Made by a program: the position numbers and the translations under genes | Shown here: in pieces, positions 21,422-31,497 of the stretch | How the letters are laid out: the number at the start of each line of letters is the position of its first letter | How positions within the stretch are numbered: position 1 is the first letter of the stretch | The notes under the pieces: model-generated | The model's input: only the letters and a program-made list of their open reading frames with translations | Told to the model about the DNA's origin: nothing | The model's database searches: none | Source of the DNA: Diabrotica undecimpunctata | Taxonomy: Eukaryota > Arthropoda > Insecta > Coleoptera > Chrysomelidae | Direction: 5' to 3' | DNA: 64,000 nucleotides | Assembly: GCF_040954645.1 (NCBI RefSeq) | Contig: NC_092807.1 | Coordinates: 28,947,054 to 29,011,053 of the forward strand

Positions 21422-23059
21422 AATCTGCATTACCGGCTGAGCATTAACCTTAACCAAGACCGGAACCATTTGTCAACTGTCAATTTATCTTCTTTTTCTT
21501 ATCTAATGTGAACTGTCAATTCTTCCTCGTTTTTCAACTCTAATTCTTCTTCTTTTTCTTAGCTAATGTTAGAACGAATCTACCGACCAATGGTAACAAT
21601 CCCCGCCCCAACAAACTCTTGTCCACCAACGCCACAAACGATCTGTTCGCTCCTTCTTATAAGCAGCCGTTAGCTGTCATTTTAAATGTCAAATATTCCT
21701 CTTTGCGTCGACTGTAATTTTTTTTTCTTTTCGTCTGTCATGTCAATTGTCGAATCTCCTTCTTTGCGTCGACTGTCATAGTCTTCCAACTATGAAACGA
21801 GGTAGGGCACTATGCACTATCTTTATCGATAAGACAGGGTATTTTTGTAGCTGGTTCGACTATCATTTCTTCAAGAATAGGTGAGTTTTATTTATTTTCA
21901 AACTCCTCTTCTGAGTATACATCCTCAATAGTTTCTGTAATACGGTCTTCAATCAAATTCCCATCATCATCTGCTTCTGCCTCTGAATCAGTTCAAACTT
22001 CCCCAGGAAGCCACAACAGCCATTCTCATTCCCTCTTTTTAAACGTATGCCCGAACATATAATATAAATCAGTATTGCAAACAAAAAAAAACAAAGTAAT
22101 TATTCTTTAAGGGACCGAACCGTATATTATATCAAAAATTTCTATTAATGATACACACAGTCCACTTGCTAAACTGTGACTAAATAAACACAGGCACGTT
22201 TGAAAGACACTATGAAGTGCATATTGAAATAAAAATTAGCTAGGTTTATATCGCGAAAATCAGTCTGTGCGAGAGACATAACTTAATCAGTTGAAGGTTA
22301 AAAGGACAATCACAAGCAATGATGACAGGAAAATTCTAGTGTTAATGATCTCGTTGGAAATAATAAGGAAAAACCAAAAAAGTCATGATACTTTCTCGAT
22401 ATAGTAAGTACTTGACCTTACATTTAGTTGACTCTCCTATTCTCTCTAAATCTATTTTGATTTAGACAATATTTGTATTGGGTTATCTACGGAAATTTAA
22501 CAAACGTAAAAACTGTATAATATAATTGTGTGAATAAAACTTAATCACGATTTTCGGTTATTTTTTATTTAAAATTATTTTAGAGCGAGTAAAATATACC
22601 AGTAAAATCTGTTTTTGATATGATTTAGGTAAATCAATTCTGGTGAAAAAAAAAATGGATGCAGTTCTACATATCTAATAATACTTATTGAAGGCCGTTT
22701 CACAAAGTGAGCCGACCCGTGTCAATTCCAGCCGGTGAAAAAATCCAGATAGAATTTCATTAATATTTCATGTTAACCGATCCCCTGTCTCTTCAGAAAC
22801 GTAGTTTTGTGGAATATCGGCACCAGAAACTAATCAAATATTTGCGAAATCTTCCAGATATAAATTGCTGAGGATTTGTACAGAAAAGTGGTATAGGGAA
22901 AACAAAATAAATAAAAAATAGCATCTATAATTTTTTATTTATGAATTTCTTCGGTTTCATATTATTTATCTTTTCATTTTTAATGTCTAGAGTGACTCCT
23001 CGAAAGTATATTCAAAAGATAATCTCTTAGTGTTATTCCTTAAAATTTGTAAGGATCAC
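21422..23059. other. Non-coding stretch with diffuse direct repeats
   Basis: Between 21470 and 21790 the phrases aactgtcaatt..tcttc, tcttctttttctta.ctaatgt and tctttgcgtcgactgt recur two or three times, suggesting an old minisatellite. The rest shows no gene or repeat family. Confidence 0.45.
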
Positions 23060-23239
23060 ATTATATACAGAGTGGAATGAAAAGTCTGGAAACGGCTAAT
23101 TATCTGTTAAGTGGATGGTCCGAGTGATGTAAAAACAGGGATCCGCCTATTTTGCAGTGTGAAGATTTAAAATTTCTTGTTCGTAGCGTTGCCAGATTTG
23201 CCAGTTTTCTGATATCATTGGTCAATTTGTTTTTTTAAC
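23060..23239. other. Possible transposon end
   Basis: The phrase tatacagagtggaatgaaaa has the look of a short insect transposon terminus (TA-x-CAGAGTG). No partner end was found, so this is a weak call. Confidence 0.25.
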
Positions 23240-23414
23240 GCCTTGACTGCGGCAGTTAAATACTTATTATACTAGTTCCTGCGTCACATGCCTCCGGAGA
23301 TACGTTATGATCGATTCTGTCTGTGCGTCACATGCCCCCTATGGCATGTGTGTACATGTAAGTACTTCATGCCCTCTTGTACGCAGAAGTATAAACTTTT
23401 GCATATATTACAAA

Positions 23415-23427
23415 CATAAAACTATTA
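23415..23427 (+). repeat. 13-bp direct repeat left of hammerhead block
   Basis: The sequence cataaaactatta recurs at 24844-24856 on the other side of the repeat block, as expected for a target-site duplication. Confidence 0.7.
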
Positions 23428-23463
23428 TATACGAAAATGGTTGCGTTTCGATTTAATTTGAGC

Positions 23464-23525
23464 TTCTTACCACTCCCTAACACGTGTTTCTGGGTCTACC
23501 CGTCATCAGAGAGAGTTTGTAAGAA
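23464..23525 (-). ncRNA. Hammerhead ribozyme motif, repeat unit 1
   Basis: Minus-strand copy of the 62-nt motif described at 24228-24289; CTGATGA reads in reverse at 23503-23509 and GAAA at 23487-23490. All paired segments of stems I and II are kept. Confidence 0.82.
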
Positions 23526-23910
23526 AACTCAAACTAAACCAAAACGCACCGACTACTCTGGCAATTATAGAAAAAAATAATTACCAGAGTATGCTACTAG
23601 AGACATCTAGAGATGAAAGATGAAGTTAAATGTGTCGATAGCAATTAAAGTAAATTGTATACTCATGCTTAATCAAGCCATTAAAAGCGATGCTGGGAAT
23701 ATTTATATTCCACTATGCATCAACAATTTACCCATATAAATTACCATCTTTCTTGTACTCATTGCGTCGAGTAAGAACGATAAATATACGAAAATGGTTG
23801 CGTTTCGATTTAATTTGAACTTCTTACCACTCCCTAACACGTGTTTCTGGGTCTACCCGTCATAGTGCATAGTGGAATATAAATATTCCCAGCATCGCTC
23901 TTAATGGCTT

Positions 23911-24068
23911 CTAACACCGCAACACCAGTGGACACATCAAAAATCCCAGTGCCACACCCATCACAAAGGAAACACGTCCTGAAGAGGCACAAGCCTAAAA
24001 CAGGACAGCTGATACACCCAATACACAAGATATACACACAACACACCAAAATCAACGCTACAATGAAT
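23911..24068. mobile_element. 158-bp insert with 11-bp flanking duplication inside a repeat unit
   Basis: One inverted unit is interrupted after cttaatggctt (23900-23910), which recurs at 24069-24079 where the unit resumes. The insert is visibly richer in G and C than its host and resembles spliced-transcript or LINE coding sequence (an open frame VPHPSQRKHVLKRHKP on the plus strand, Cys-rich on the minus strand). I do not recognise its source. Confidence 0.65.
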
Positions 24069-24227
24069 CTTAATGGCTTGATTAAGTGTGAGTATACAAT
24101 TTACTTTAATTGCTATCGACACATTTAACTTCATCTTTCATCACTAGATGTCTCTAGTAGCATACTCTGGTAATTATTTTTTCTATAATTGCCAGAGTAG
24201 TCGGTGCGTTTTGGTTTAGTTTGAGTT

Positions 24228-24289
24228 TTCTTACAAACTCTCTCTGATGACGGGTAGACCCAGAAACACGTGTTAGGGAGTGGTAAGAA
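24228..24289 (+). ncRNA. Hammerhead ribozyme motif, repeat unit 3
   Basis: CTGATGA at 24244-24250 and GAAA at 24263-24266 form the core. Stem I pairs 24237-24243 (ACTCTCT) with 24275-24281 (AGGGAGT), then after a small internal loop pairs 24228-24234 with 24283-24289 (seven more pairs). Stem II is GGGT with ACCC (24252-24255, 24258-24261). Stem III is A15.1-C with G-U16.1 around ACGT, and as ACACGTGT it is self-complementary. Predicted cleavage is between 24274 and 24275, after a GTT triplet. The first stem II position is a C-A mismatch. Confidence 0.85.
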
Positions 24290-24583
24290 GCTCAAATTAA
24301 ATCGAAACGCAACCATTTTCGTATATTTATCGTTCTTACTCGACGCAATGAGTACAAGAAAGATGGTAATTTATATGGGTAAATTGTTGATGCATAGTGG
24401 AATATAAATATTCCCAGCATCGCTCTTAATGGCTTGATTAAGCGTGAGTATACAATTTACTTTAATTGCTATCGACACATTTAACTTCATCTTTCATCAC
24501 TAGATGTCTCTAGTAGCATACTCTGGTAATTATTTTTTCTATAATTGCCAGAGTAGTCGGTGCGTTTTGGTTTAGTTTGAGTT

Positions 24584-24645
24584 TTCTTACAAACTCTCTC
24601 TGATGACGGGTAGACCCAGAAACACGTGTTAGGGAGTGGTAAGCA
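24584..24645 (+). ncRNA. Hammerhead ribozyme motif, repeat unit 4
   Basis: Exactly 356 bases downstream of the previous copy, with the core CTGATGA at 24600-24606. One outer stem I base differs (A to C near 24644); everything else in the motif is identical. Confidence 0.85.
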
Positions 24646-24843
24646 GCTCAAATTAAATCGAAACGCAACCATTTTCGTATATTTATCGTTCTTACTCGAC
24701 GCAATGAGTACAAGAAAGATGGTAATTTATATGGGTAAATTGTTGATGCATAGTGGAATATAAATATTCCCAGCATCGCTCTTAATGGCTTGATTAAGCG
24801 TGAGTATACAATTTACTTTAATTGCTATCGACACATTTAACTT

Positions 24844-24856
24844 CATAAAACTATTA
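24844..24856 (+). repeat. 13-bp direct repeat right of hammerhead block
   Basis: Second copy of cataaaactatta; see 23415-23427. Confidence 0.7.
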
Positions 24857-25339
24857 ATCTACTTTCCTCTCAAACAGGACATGCCGCCAACATCCGGTGT
24901 AACACAGACAGATAAACAAATTTTCTCTTGAAGAAAATTAAAGGTTTTTATAAAAACAAAATACTTTTACAACACAACAAACTCATATTAAAATCGATTG
25001 GTAATTTCTGCTTTTTCTTAATAATTATGTGCCTTATAAATAAGGCAAACAGTATCCAGGTTGACAAGGATAATCGAAACAAAAAGTTATTATCCTACGA
25101 ACTTTTTTATCCACTTCACGATAACTTAAACTTGTAGATTTTAATACTTAACGACAGCCTCTACATGGCTTTCGTCGTTTCCTTCTAGGTACTTAAGGTG
25201 TGGTAAAACTATGCACTCTTTTTTTGAAAGTGTTTTTTTTTTTCAGGTGATTATTAAAAAGTTTTGTTCTGAGTTTCATCTCAAATACTTCTTTCCTAAA
25301 AAAAATTAAAACAAAAGAGATATTAAAATTGTAACTTAT

Positions 25340-27990
25340 TTGTTTTTCTTACCGGTACCATTTCAAGCTTCGACGTAGCACTGTATGGTAAAATGACATC
25401 TGGTTAGAATAGTCTTCGCCTTTCTTTGCAGAGTTGTTATCAATTATACATTTTGGTTTCACAATATCCTCTTTTTGACTATTCTGCTTTTCTGTTGGAA
25501 TCAACTGTTTAGTATGGGCTGGGACATTTAAAATCATTAACACAGGTCTCTTATCCATCCACTTAATAATTTTTAGTCCATCTTTCTTTTTCCAATGACC
25601 TCTGTTGGCTTCATCTTCTTGGACTGGTTAAAAATAAGTGGTATTCCTTTTCTGTTTCCTCTTAGAGTCCCTCAGTACATCATATTTTTTGCAAACAATC
25701 TTTTAACGAGAGGTATTCCTGAATAAAAGGCTTTTTGCTGAAATTTGTAACCTTTGATCATTTTTTCCGAGTATCGAGGAGTTGGCCCGATGCCTCAACC
25801 CCCAACTTGGAGGACCAGGGTTTTAAATCAGAGTATCCTTCTCTTAGATAAGTTGCCTTCTCTATGGCTTAGGAGTCCTATCTAACCCACCTGTTGGTCC
25901 GCGGGTGGTATTTTATTTCCCACCTACCTGCCGGCCCAGCTGCAAACAGGCCGGTGAGGGCATTCCCCTATCCGCCACGTGGGGACGCGCTCTCTAGGGT
26001 TACAGGTTCCCCCGAGAGGGGGATAAAACTCTTTAAAATATAAGTCCAAGAAGAATTGAGGAATTGGAGAAATAAATGTAGATTTATGGGCATCGAAGTG
26101 GGACAAGAAACTCTGTATACATTGTTGTTTGCAGATGATGAGGTGGTGGTTGCAACCGATGAGGAAGATATAAATTATATGAATCGAAAATTATTTGAGG
26201 AATATGCCAAATGGGGGCTTACTGTAAACATAAGCAAAACAGAATATTTAAAAATTGGAGGAAATACCACAGATCTGAGGCTTAAAAACGCAGTCATAAA
26301 AGGCTGCAACCAGTATAAATATCTAGGAAGCATCATATCAGCAGATGGCAGAGTTAAGATAGATGTACAAAACCGAATAACCCAAGGGAAAAAATGCATC
26401 CGAATACTGAATTCATTACTGTGGTCTAATAAAATAAAGATGCATACCAAACTTCGCGTCTACAGAGCAATTGTAGAACCAATTACCACATATGGTGCCG
26501 AATGTTGGACGATGAGAAAGAATGGAATGAACGAGATAAAGTAGATGTTGTGGAAATGGATTATCTTAGAAGGTCATGTCGAGTATCGATAATGGAAAGA
26601 ATCAGGAATGAGGAAATACGAAACCGTACAGGAATTAGAGATACTCTTTCAGATAGAATACAAGGAAGGCAATTACAATGGTATGGTCATGTGATGAGAA
26701 TGGAGGAGGAGCGGTGGCCAAAGAAAGCCTTAATGTATGTTCCGCCAGAAAGAAGGAAAAGGGGAAGACCACCAAATTCCTGGAGAAGAGAAATTACAAA
26801 AACAACGCAATCTTAGGCTTAGAAGAGGGAGATTGGAGAGATAGGAAAAGATGGAGGCTGAAATGCGGGAAGCGGCAATCGCCGTAGGACCCCCGTTATA
26901 TGATGATGATGATTCCTGAATAAAAGTTATCAGCAAATAATATTTTGCCAGCTTTATCTGTGATACACTAAAGTCATTTTAGAACAACTGCTTCAGAGTG
27001 TGCTACATTAACTGGTTGTTGTTTATTTTTTCTTGTGTAGATACTTACATTGAAAGTATAGCCTTCAGGAGAACAGAGTTTGTATAGTTTTACTCCATAT
27101 TTATGAGTCTTGTTGGGGATGTACTGACGAAAATGGAGTTTCCTTCTAAAAGGTACCATAGATTTTTCTATAACGAGAATGTTGCCAGGCTCCATTATTT
27201 TTTAAAAATTATGAATCAACTTCGTAACTAAATTTCCTATTTTGCATAATCTATTAGTGGTATTAGATGTCTCATTATTTTCGAAATAAAGAAGTTTCAA
27301 TAAAATCAAAAAGCGGTCTCGACTTAAAACTTTTGCGATAAATTTATTATAAAATATATCATGTTTAGACTAATATAAATTTAAATGTGGTACATGAGTG
27401 AGACTCATTGTGATTATTACCCCTAGGAAGGCTCTTATGTCAGTTTTGTTTGTGGCTGTCCATAAATTTAACCTGAATTTTCTTGAGTATCGCATACTTA
27501 TTTGTTGAACAGCATAAATGTTGGTTTCATTAACAATAATATCCAATATTTCATCAGATACGAAATTACTAAAAACGTCTATTAGTTTTTTTACTGCATG
27601 TGATTCAATACCAACTAATGTATTCTTTCTAACTACAAAATCTTTACCATCTACATTTTCTTCTAAATCACACCATTCATCACTATCACTATTCTCAGCA
27701 CTCTGTTCATTATTAACTGATAGAACTTGCTCATATGGTGTAGTAATAATTTCGTCATCACTATCAATACAAGAATTTAAATCGAAGTATGAAGAAGATA
27801 TGAAGAAGATTCTAGCAATGAATCGCCACTGTCAAAGGAATCTTCGATATTGTCGGCAACAGATGAAGATTGAGTTGATCATTCTCCATATCGAGTTCAT
27901 CAGCCTGATTTGTTCCTTGTTCGTTTTCAATATTAAAATTTTCATAACTTTTAATCAACCCTGTATTATCATTATATCTGTAATTTGTTT
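25340..27990 (-). pseudogene. piggyBac-like transposase, degenerate and interrupted
   Basis: Minus-strand order. An acidic N-terminus lies at about 27850-27650 (ENSDSDEWCDLEENVDG). Then LVGIESHAVKKLIDVFSNFVSDEIL, IVNETNIYAVQQ and AFLGVIITMSLTHVPHLNLY run to about 27370. VIEKSMVPFRRKLHFRQYIPNKTHKYGVKLYKLC follows (27180-27060); Glu replaces the usual catalytic Asp and Lys the Glu after it. Next comes ADNFYS with the second catalytic Asp, exactly where a LINE is inserted. After the LINE the frame resumes as GIPLVKRLF, then NRKGIPL, DKRPVLMILNVPAHT, KPKCIIDNNSAKKGEDYSNQMSFYHTVLRRSLKWYR (25558-25349) with the third Asp region. Several stops and shifts make it inactive. It is only distantly related to the piggyBac at 50024-52344. 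Confidence 0.82.
25730..26912 (+). mobile_element. LINE with 15-bp target duplication inside piggyBac-like gene
   Basis: The insertion is bounded by attcctgaataaaag at 25715-25729 and 26913-26927. It begins with a GC-rich non-coding leader (about 25765-26035, with phrases such as cccccaacttggagg and ccgcgggtggta). This joins directly to an RT palm: YTLLFADDEVVVATDEEDINYMN (catalytic FADD, about 26115), then YKYLGSIISADGRVK, TTYGAECWT. A frameshift near 26515 leads into RRSCRVSIMERIRNEEIRNRTGI and WYGHVMRMEEERWPKKAL, RRKRGRPPNSWRREI. It ends in (GAT)n. Everything between the leader and the palm (endonuclease, RT fingers) is missing. This is an RTE-like group by eye. Confidence 0.85.
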
Positions 27991-28439
27991 AAAATAGTAT
28001 TTGTTTTAGAACTCTCTCCAAAGTTTTAATGATCACTGATTGTTTGCTCATTTGCAACTTCTATCACCTTTTATTTCACTATATCAACCATATATCTTGC
28101 CCTTTTCGACATTTTAACAAGTACACTCATGAAACATGCCTCCGGGGGTCTGTGACGCATAGTAACAACAAATTTTTGTTTATGTGCGACACGTGTCTCT
28201 GGAGCATGTCTTATATTACCGACATCAGTAGCTAGAATTAAAAATTTGCTATCGATAGCTATTTGTTACACTTAAAACGAAGTACAAATACCATTTTTAT
28301 CGCTACCGCAAGATGCGACCGTTTGACAAATTTTACTACTCCAGAGTTGAAAAATTACACACATGCCCCTGGGGATATTGGAGGATATTGGGGATACACA
28401 ACATCTCGGAATTCTCTCTAATTGATCCTCTGTGTATTT

Positions 28440-28700
28440 TGGAGCTTTCCTTCTTTTCCGGTAGATAATTTGTTACTCGATAGGGTCCTGTATAATACTG
28501 TAGTCTTTCCAACATGAAATCTTCTGGCCAGTTTTCGCTGTGAGACCCCAATTTTGTTCTTAGCTGCTTCAATCAGTCTCGCCTCTCTTATATGGTTCAA
28601 AATCTCAATAAATATTAACAATATCTCGTTTCGACATTCGCCCATTCGCCCATCCATATTATACACACCTCGACGAATATCAATTTTATAAGACATTTTG
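28440..28700 (-). pseudogene. Transposase N-terminal helix-turn-helix fragment
   Basis: The minus-strand frame contains RLIEAAKNKIGVSQRKLARRFHVGKTTVLYRTLSSN. A resolved helix, turn (VSQRKLARRFHVGKTTV) and basic tail are typical of the DNA-binding start of pogo- or Tc1-type transposases. No catalytic domain follows. It sits next to the LINE fragment at 28745-29750. It could be an old solitary exon, and the family is not certain. Confidence 0.45.
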
Positions 28701-28744
28701 CAGAGCACAAACCAAAATATTCTGCTTTGTTTATTAAATGTCAA

Positions 28745-29747
28745 TAACTGATGACATTTCAATTCCATGGCCTTTGTTAAATGCATTTTGCTTCTCAATC
28801 AGACCAGGTAAAGATTTTCCCAAAACTTTAGGAGCATACGTTATGTGTAAAAGCAAACTGATAGGACGGTAGTTGCTTATGTAATAAAGTAATGACTGCA
28901 TTATTCCATCGAGACGGAGTTTTTCCTTGGTATATGCATTCGGTGAAAAGCTTGGCCAAAGCCTGGATAATTTTATTTCCACCTAGTTTGATCGCTTTAA
29001 CCACTACTCCATCATCGCCAGGGGATTTGTTATTTTTTTTTAAAGTGCTGTTTTCATGTCGTATGGAGTCATTTGTAGTATTAATTCTGATCCCTGGTTA
29101 GTGATGTTGGGCAGGGGCTGATCTTGCCTTTCGTCGGTGCTCTTATATATTTCGCGATAAATGGACCTGGCACTTTCAATGATTTTGATTATATAGTAAT
29201 GTTTTTATTTGTGTTTTTAATTTTTACATATTTTTGGTGCCTATGTTGTTAGTATTTCGACTCAAAACTTTTAAACTTTTATTTTTTTGAATTATTTTAG
29301 TTATTTCTCTTGTATTGTTTTCTCTTACGTCTTTTCGTATTGACCCGTGGATATCTTTATTTAATTTCTTCATTGTTGTGTAGTTGTAGCCGTATTTTTC
29401 CGTCAGCTGTCTTCTTTTACCTATTATCTCTTTGGTATTTTTGCTTAGTTTTTCTTTATGGGTCAGAACGGTCTGGCAGCCCTCCCTTTCCGTTTCTTTT
29501 AGAGCCTTCATTATGCCATAATTTGCTTCATTTACATCTTCTATTTCACCTTGCAAGTCTTGTATATGTCTGGTTAGTGTATCTTTATACAGGTCGTTGT
29601 TTTCTAGGGGAATCCATTTCTTTTTTTCTTATTTTTAGGATCATCTTTGTTCTTTTCAATTTGACAGTTAATAGTATCTTAGCTCGGATTAATCTGTGGT
29701 CGCTTCCTTTTAATAAATTTGTTGAGTCTCTGACTTCGATGTCTTTA

Positions 29748-29750
<3 letters not shown>
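28745..29750 (-). pseudogene. RTE-like LINE fragment (endonuclease end to RT start)
   Basis: Minus strand from 29750: IEVRDSTNLLKGSDHRLIRAKI is the last endonuclease motif (SDHR). A basic linker follows (29556-29224, EREGCQTVLTHKEKLSKNTKEI). Then comes the RT start NKSPGDDGVVVKAIKLGGNKII, QGKTPSRWNNAVITLL and NYRPISLLLHI (about 29040-28850). It stops near 28745 before the catalytic YADD/FADD block. It is the same family as the LINE at 39422-40956 (compare NKAPGEDGVVTEAIKIGD). It has frameshifts and is truncated at both ends; its 5' edge abuts the (TA)n tract at 29751. Confidence 0.8.

Positions 29751-29796
<46 letters not shown>
29751..29796. repeat. (TA)n tract, left border of PLE 2
   Basis: About 46 bp of TA between the LINE fragment and PLE 2. 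Confidence 0.95.
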
Positions 29797-29798
<2 letters not shown>

Positions 29799-29904
29799 AA
29801 AGTCAAAGACAGTAACGGGTTACTGGTAAACAACAGATGGTTGAAGATAACCGGGAAAGACCCAATACTAAGGAAGCAATAAAAAACGGGTGCTTCTACG
29901 TGAG

Positions 29905-29962
29905 TGTCTTTTATTAAGAGTCAAGCTTTCGCCACATAATTTTGGGCTTCATCAGAACTTGC
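29905..29962 (-). ncRNA. Hammerhead-like motif, left end of PLE 2
   Basis: On the minus strand CTGATGA (29950-29956) is followed by a short GCC/GGC stem II and GAAA (29927-29930), then an A-G...C-T stem III candidate and a C at the cleavage position. Stem I is poor, so activity is doubtful. Confidence 0.55.
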
Positions 29963-30044
29963 TGTTATGGAAAAACATTCTTTACAATATCATAATTAGA
30001 GATGATGAATTATGATAAGGAAAAAAGAAGTCTTCGCTGACTAC

Positions 30045-30679
30045 GATAAAATAACCTTTTTATTGACAATTCGTACCCAAAACACCTAGTCACCAAGATA
30101 TTATTCAGTTTGACACCTAACATAGTACGCCAAAATGATGAGTTGCAAATTACTGTCACAAGCGAAGAACCGAATACCAATTGCTTATATACTTCTTTAA
30201 AATATATTAAAGACATAACACCCAGACTGGCAAGATTGTTCAAAGATTTTACCAACTTAAAAATAGCCTTTAAAACCTCAATTACTTCAAGATCTATATT
30301 TTCCAAAGTTAAAGATAAGAATGACATTAAGAATTGTTCCAACGTTGTCTACCAAATTCCATGTAACAATTGTAATTTAGTATATGTGGGACAAACCTCA
30401 CGCAGTTTAAGTAATCGCTTAATTAGTCACCGGAGTGATAGCAGATTATATCCTAAAAGATCTGCTTTAGCAGAACATGTTAACAAAAAACATCATAAAA
30501 TGAATTATGAATCGGTCAAAGTTTTAGCTATAGAGTCTAACTACACTAAAAGACTTTTCTTAGAAATCGCATTCATTTCTCAGAATTCCAATGAAATGAA
30601 CAAAAGAAGTTATATAAATCAATTAAGCACTATTTACTCCTACCTATTATATTTGGATAACCATTCTCTATTCCAATGA
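30045..30679 (+). pseudogene. PLE C-terminal region with intact GIY-YIG endonuclease
   Basis: The frame is open from about 30045 with no start codon needed, being the 3' part of a longer protein. YIKDITPRLARLFKDFTNLKIA is the linker after RT. VVYQIPCNNCNLVYVGQTSRSL holds the Cys pair and the VY..YVG form of the GIY-YIG motif, followed by the conserved Arg in SNRLISHRSD. SALAEHVNKKHH carries the His/Glu region, and NYTKRLFLEIAFISQ closes the domain. GIY-YIG nucleases nick the target to prime reverse transcription in PLEs. This domain looks undamaged even though the RT in front of it is gone. Confidence 0.85.
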
Positions 30680-31177
30680 TGTCTCATCAATTGATTCATT
30701 GTAATTTTTCAAATTTCATTCTTCTATCTTATATAAAATGAAAAAATAAAAAAAATTTAGTTTACAATTTTGGTTTTAAATAACTTTCTGGTAAATTTTG
30801 ATTTATATTCTATTAATAGTAATACTTCATAAGAATAAGAAAAAATAATAAAAGAAGAAGTTGTGTCATTTGCAATGTCCAAAATGACATTTTTTACCAC
30901 AATTCACAGTTGGCTGGCACACTTCTCCCTTAAAACAGTTTTTTAATTTTGTCTTTTTCTTACGTGTCAGTTTATATAATTTGTCAATTTAAATAAATTT
31001 TTTCCACGTTGAAATTTTTTAATTTTTAACTCATTTTATGAGTGGTGCGTAAAATTGTCACATGTTAGTGTAACATCCAAGAAATACTAATCTCAATAAC
31101 GTAAGTAAAAAAACAACTTTTACATCTTTTAATAAAAAAAAATTTTCGACGATGTTTTACTAACATTAGCACTTTAT

Positions 31178-31240
31178 TTCAGTTTTTTCCTGATGATGAA
31201 AATAAACATTTTCGAAAGCTTGAAACTCAGTTAAAAGAGT
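31178..31240 (+). ncRNA. Hammerhead-like motif, right end of PLE 2
   Basis: CTGATGA (31190-31196), a 5-bp stem II (GAAAA with TTTTC), then GAAA (31214-31217). Stem III can be AG with CT around seven bases, leaving C at the cleavage position. Stem I is partial. The downstream phrase agagtacactta is shared with PLE 1. Confidence 0.65.
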
Positions 31241-31285
31241 ACACTTATTTCACCGCTGCGTATCCCAATAATCCTCAAAGCTCAG

Positions 31286-31286
<1 letters not shown>

Positions 31287-31378
<92 letters not shown>
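31287..31378. repeat. (TA)n tract between PLE 2 and PLE 3
   Basis: About 90 bp of TA, uninterrupted. Confidence 0.95.
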
Positions 31379-31381
<3 letters not shown>

Positions 31382-31497
31382 CGAGAAAAGGAGTACGACC
31401 GTCAATCCAATATAAACTAAGGAACACTCGAAGAGTCGTGGGTTTTTCGGTCAAAGTGGAGAAATAACAGACAAAGAAGGTGGCTACTTCATCTATT

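Larger units (their letters stand above)
23428..24843. mobile_element. Retrozyme-like block of 356-bp hammerhead repeats
   Basis: One full unit (23431-23787) and the start of a second (23788-23866) run in one direction. The order then flips, and at least two full units with period 356 (for example motif positions 24244 and 24600) run in the opposite direction to 24843. Units are nearly identical. Each intact unit carries one hammerhead ribozyme motif; the distance between cleavage sites equals the unit length. A 13-bp direct repeat flanks the block. Animal retrozymes, as I recall them, are tandem units of a few hundred bp with type I hammerheads and flanking duplications, so this fits that class. 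No protein is encoded: the apparent 61-residue frames are by-products of the repeats. Confidence 0.75.
23240..28230 (-). mobile_element. Degraded piggyBac-like element with nested insertions
   Basis: Transposase pieces are spread between 27990 and 25340 on the minus strand. A LINE (25730-26912) and a hammerhead-repeat block (23428-24843) sit within the span. Shared phrases acatgcctccgg and a gcgtcac motif occur near both proposed ends (about 23280 and 28137), suggesting related subterminal regions. Exact termini and a TTAA duplication were not resolved, so the outer limits are approximate. Confidence 0.55.
29797..31286 (+). mobile_element. Penelope-like element 2 between two (TA)n tracts
   Basis: A GIY-YIG coding fragment (30045-30679) lies between two terminal regions that point away from each other: a hammerhead-like core on the minus strand (29927-29956) and one on the plus strand (31190-31217). 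Both are followed by GAAAGCTTGA. The RT is absent, so the copy is 5'-truncated. (TA)n tracts border both sides. Confidence 0.8.

Noticed and set aside
24131..24672. Two near-identical 61-residue frames starting MVAFRFNL
   Set aside because: They lie antisense to the hammerhead repeat and recur only because the unit repeats; no protein features.
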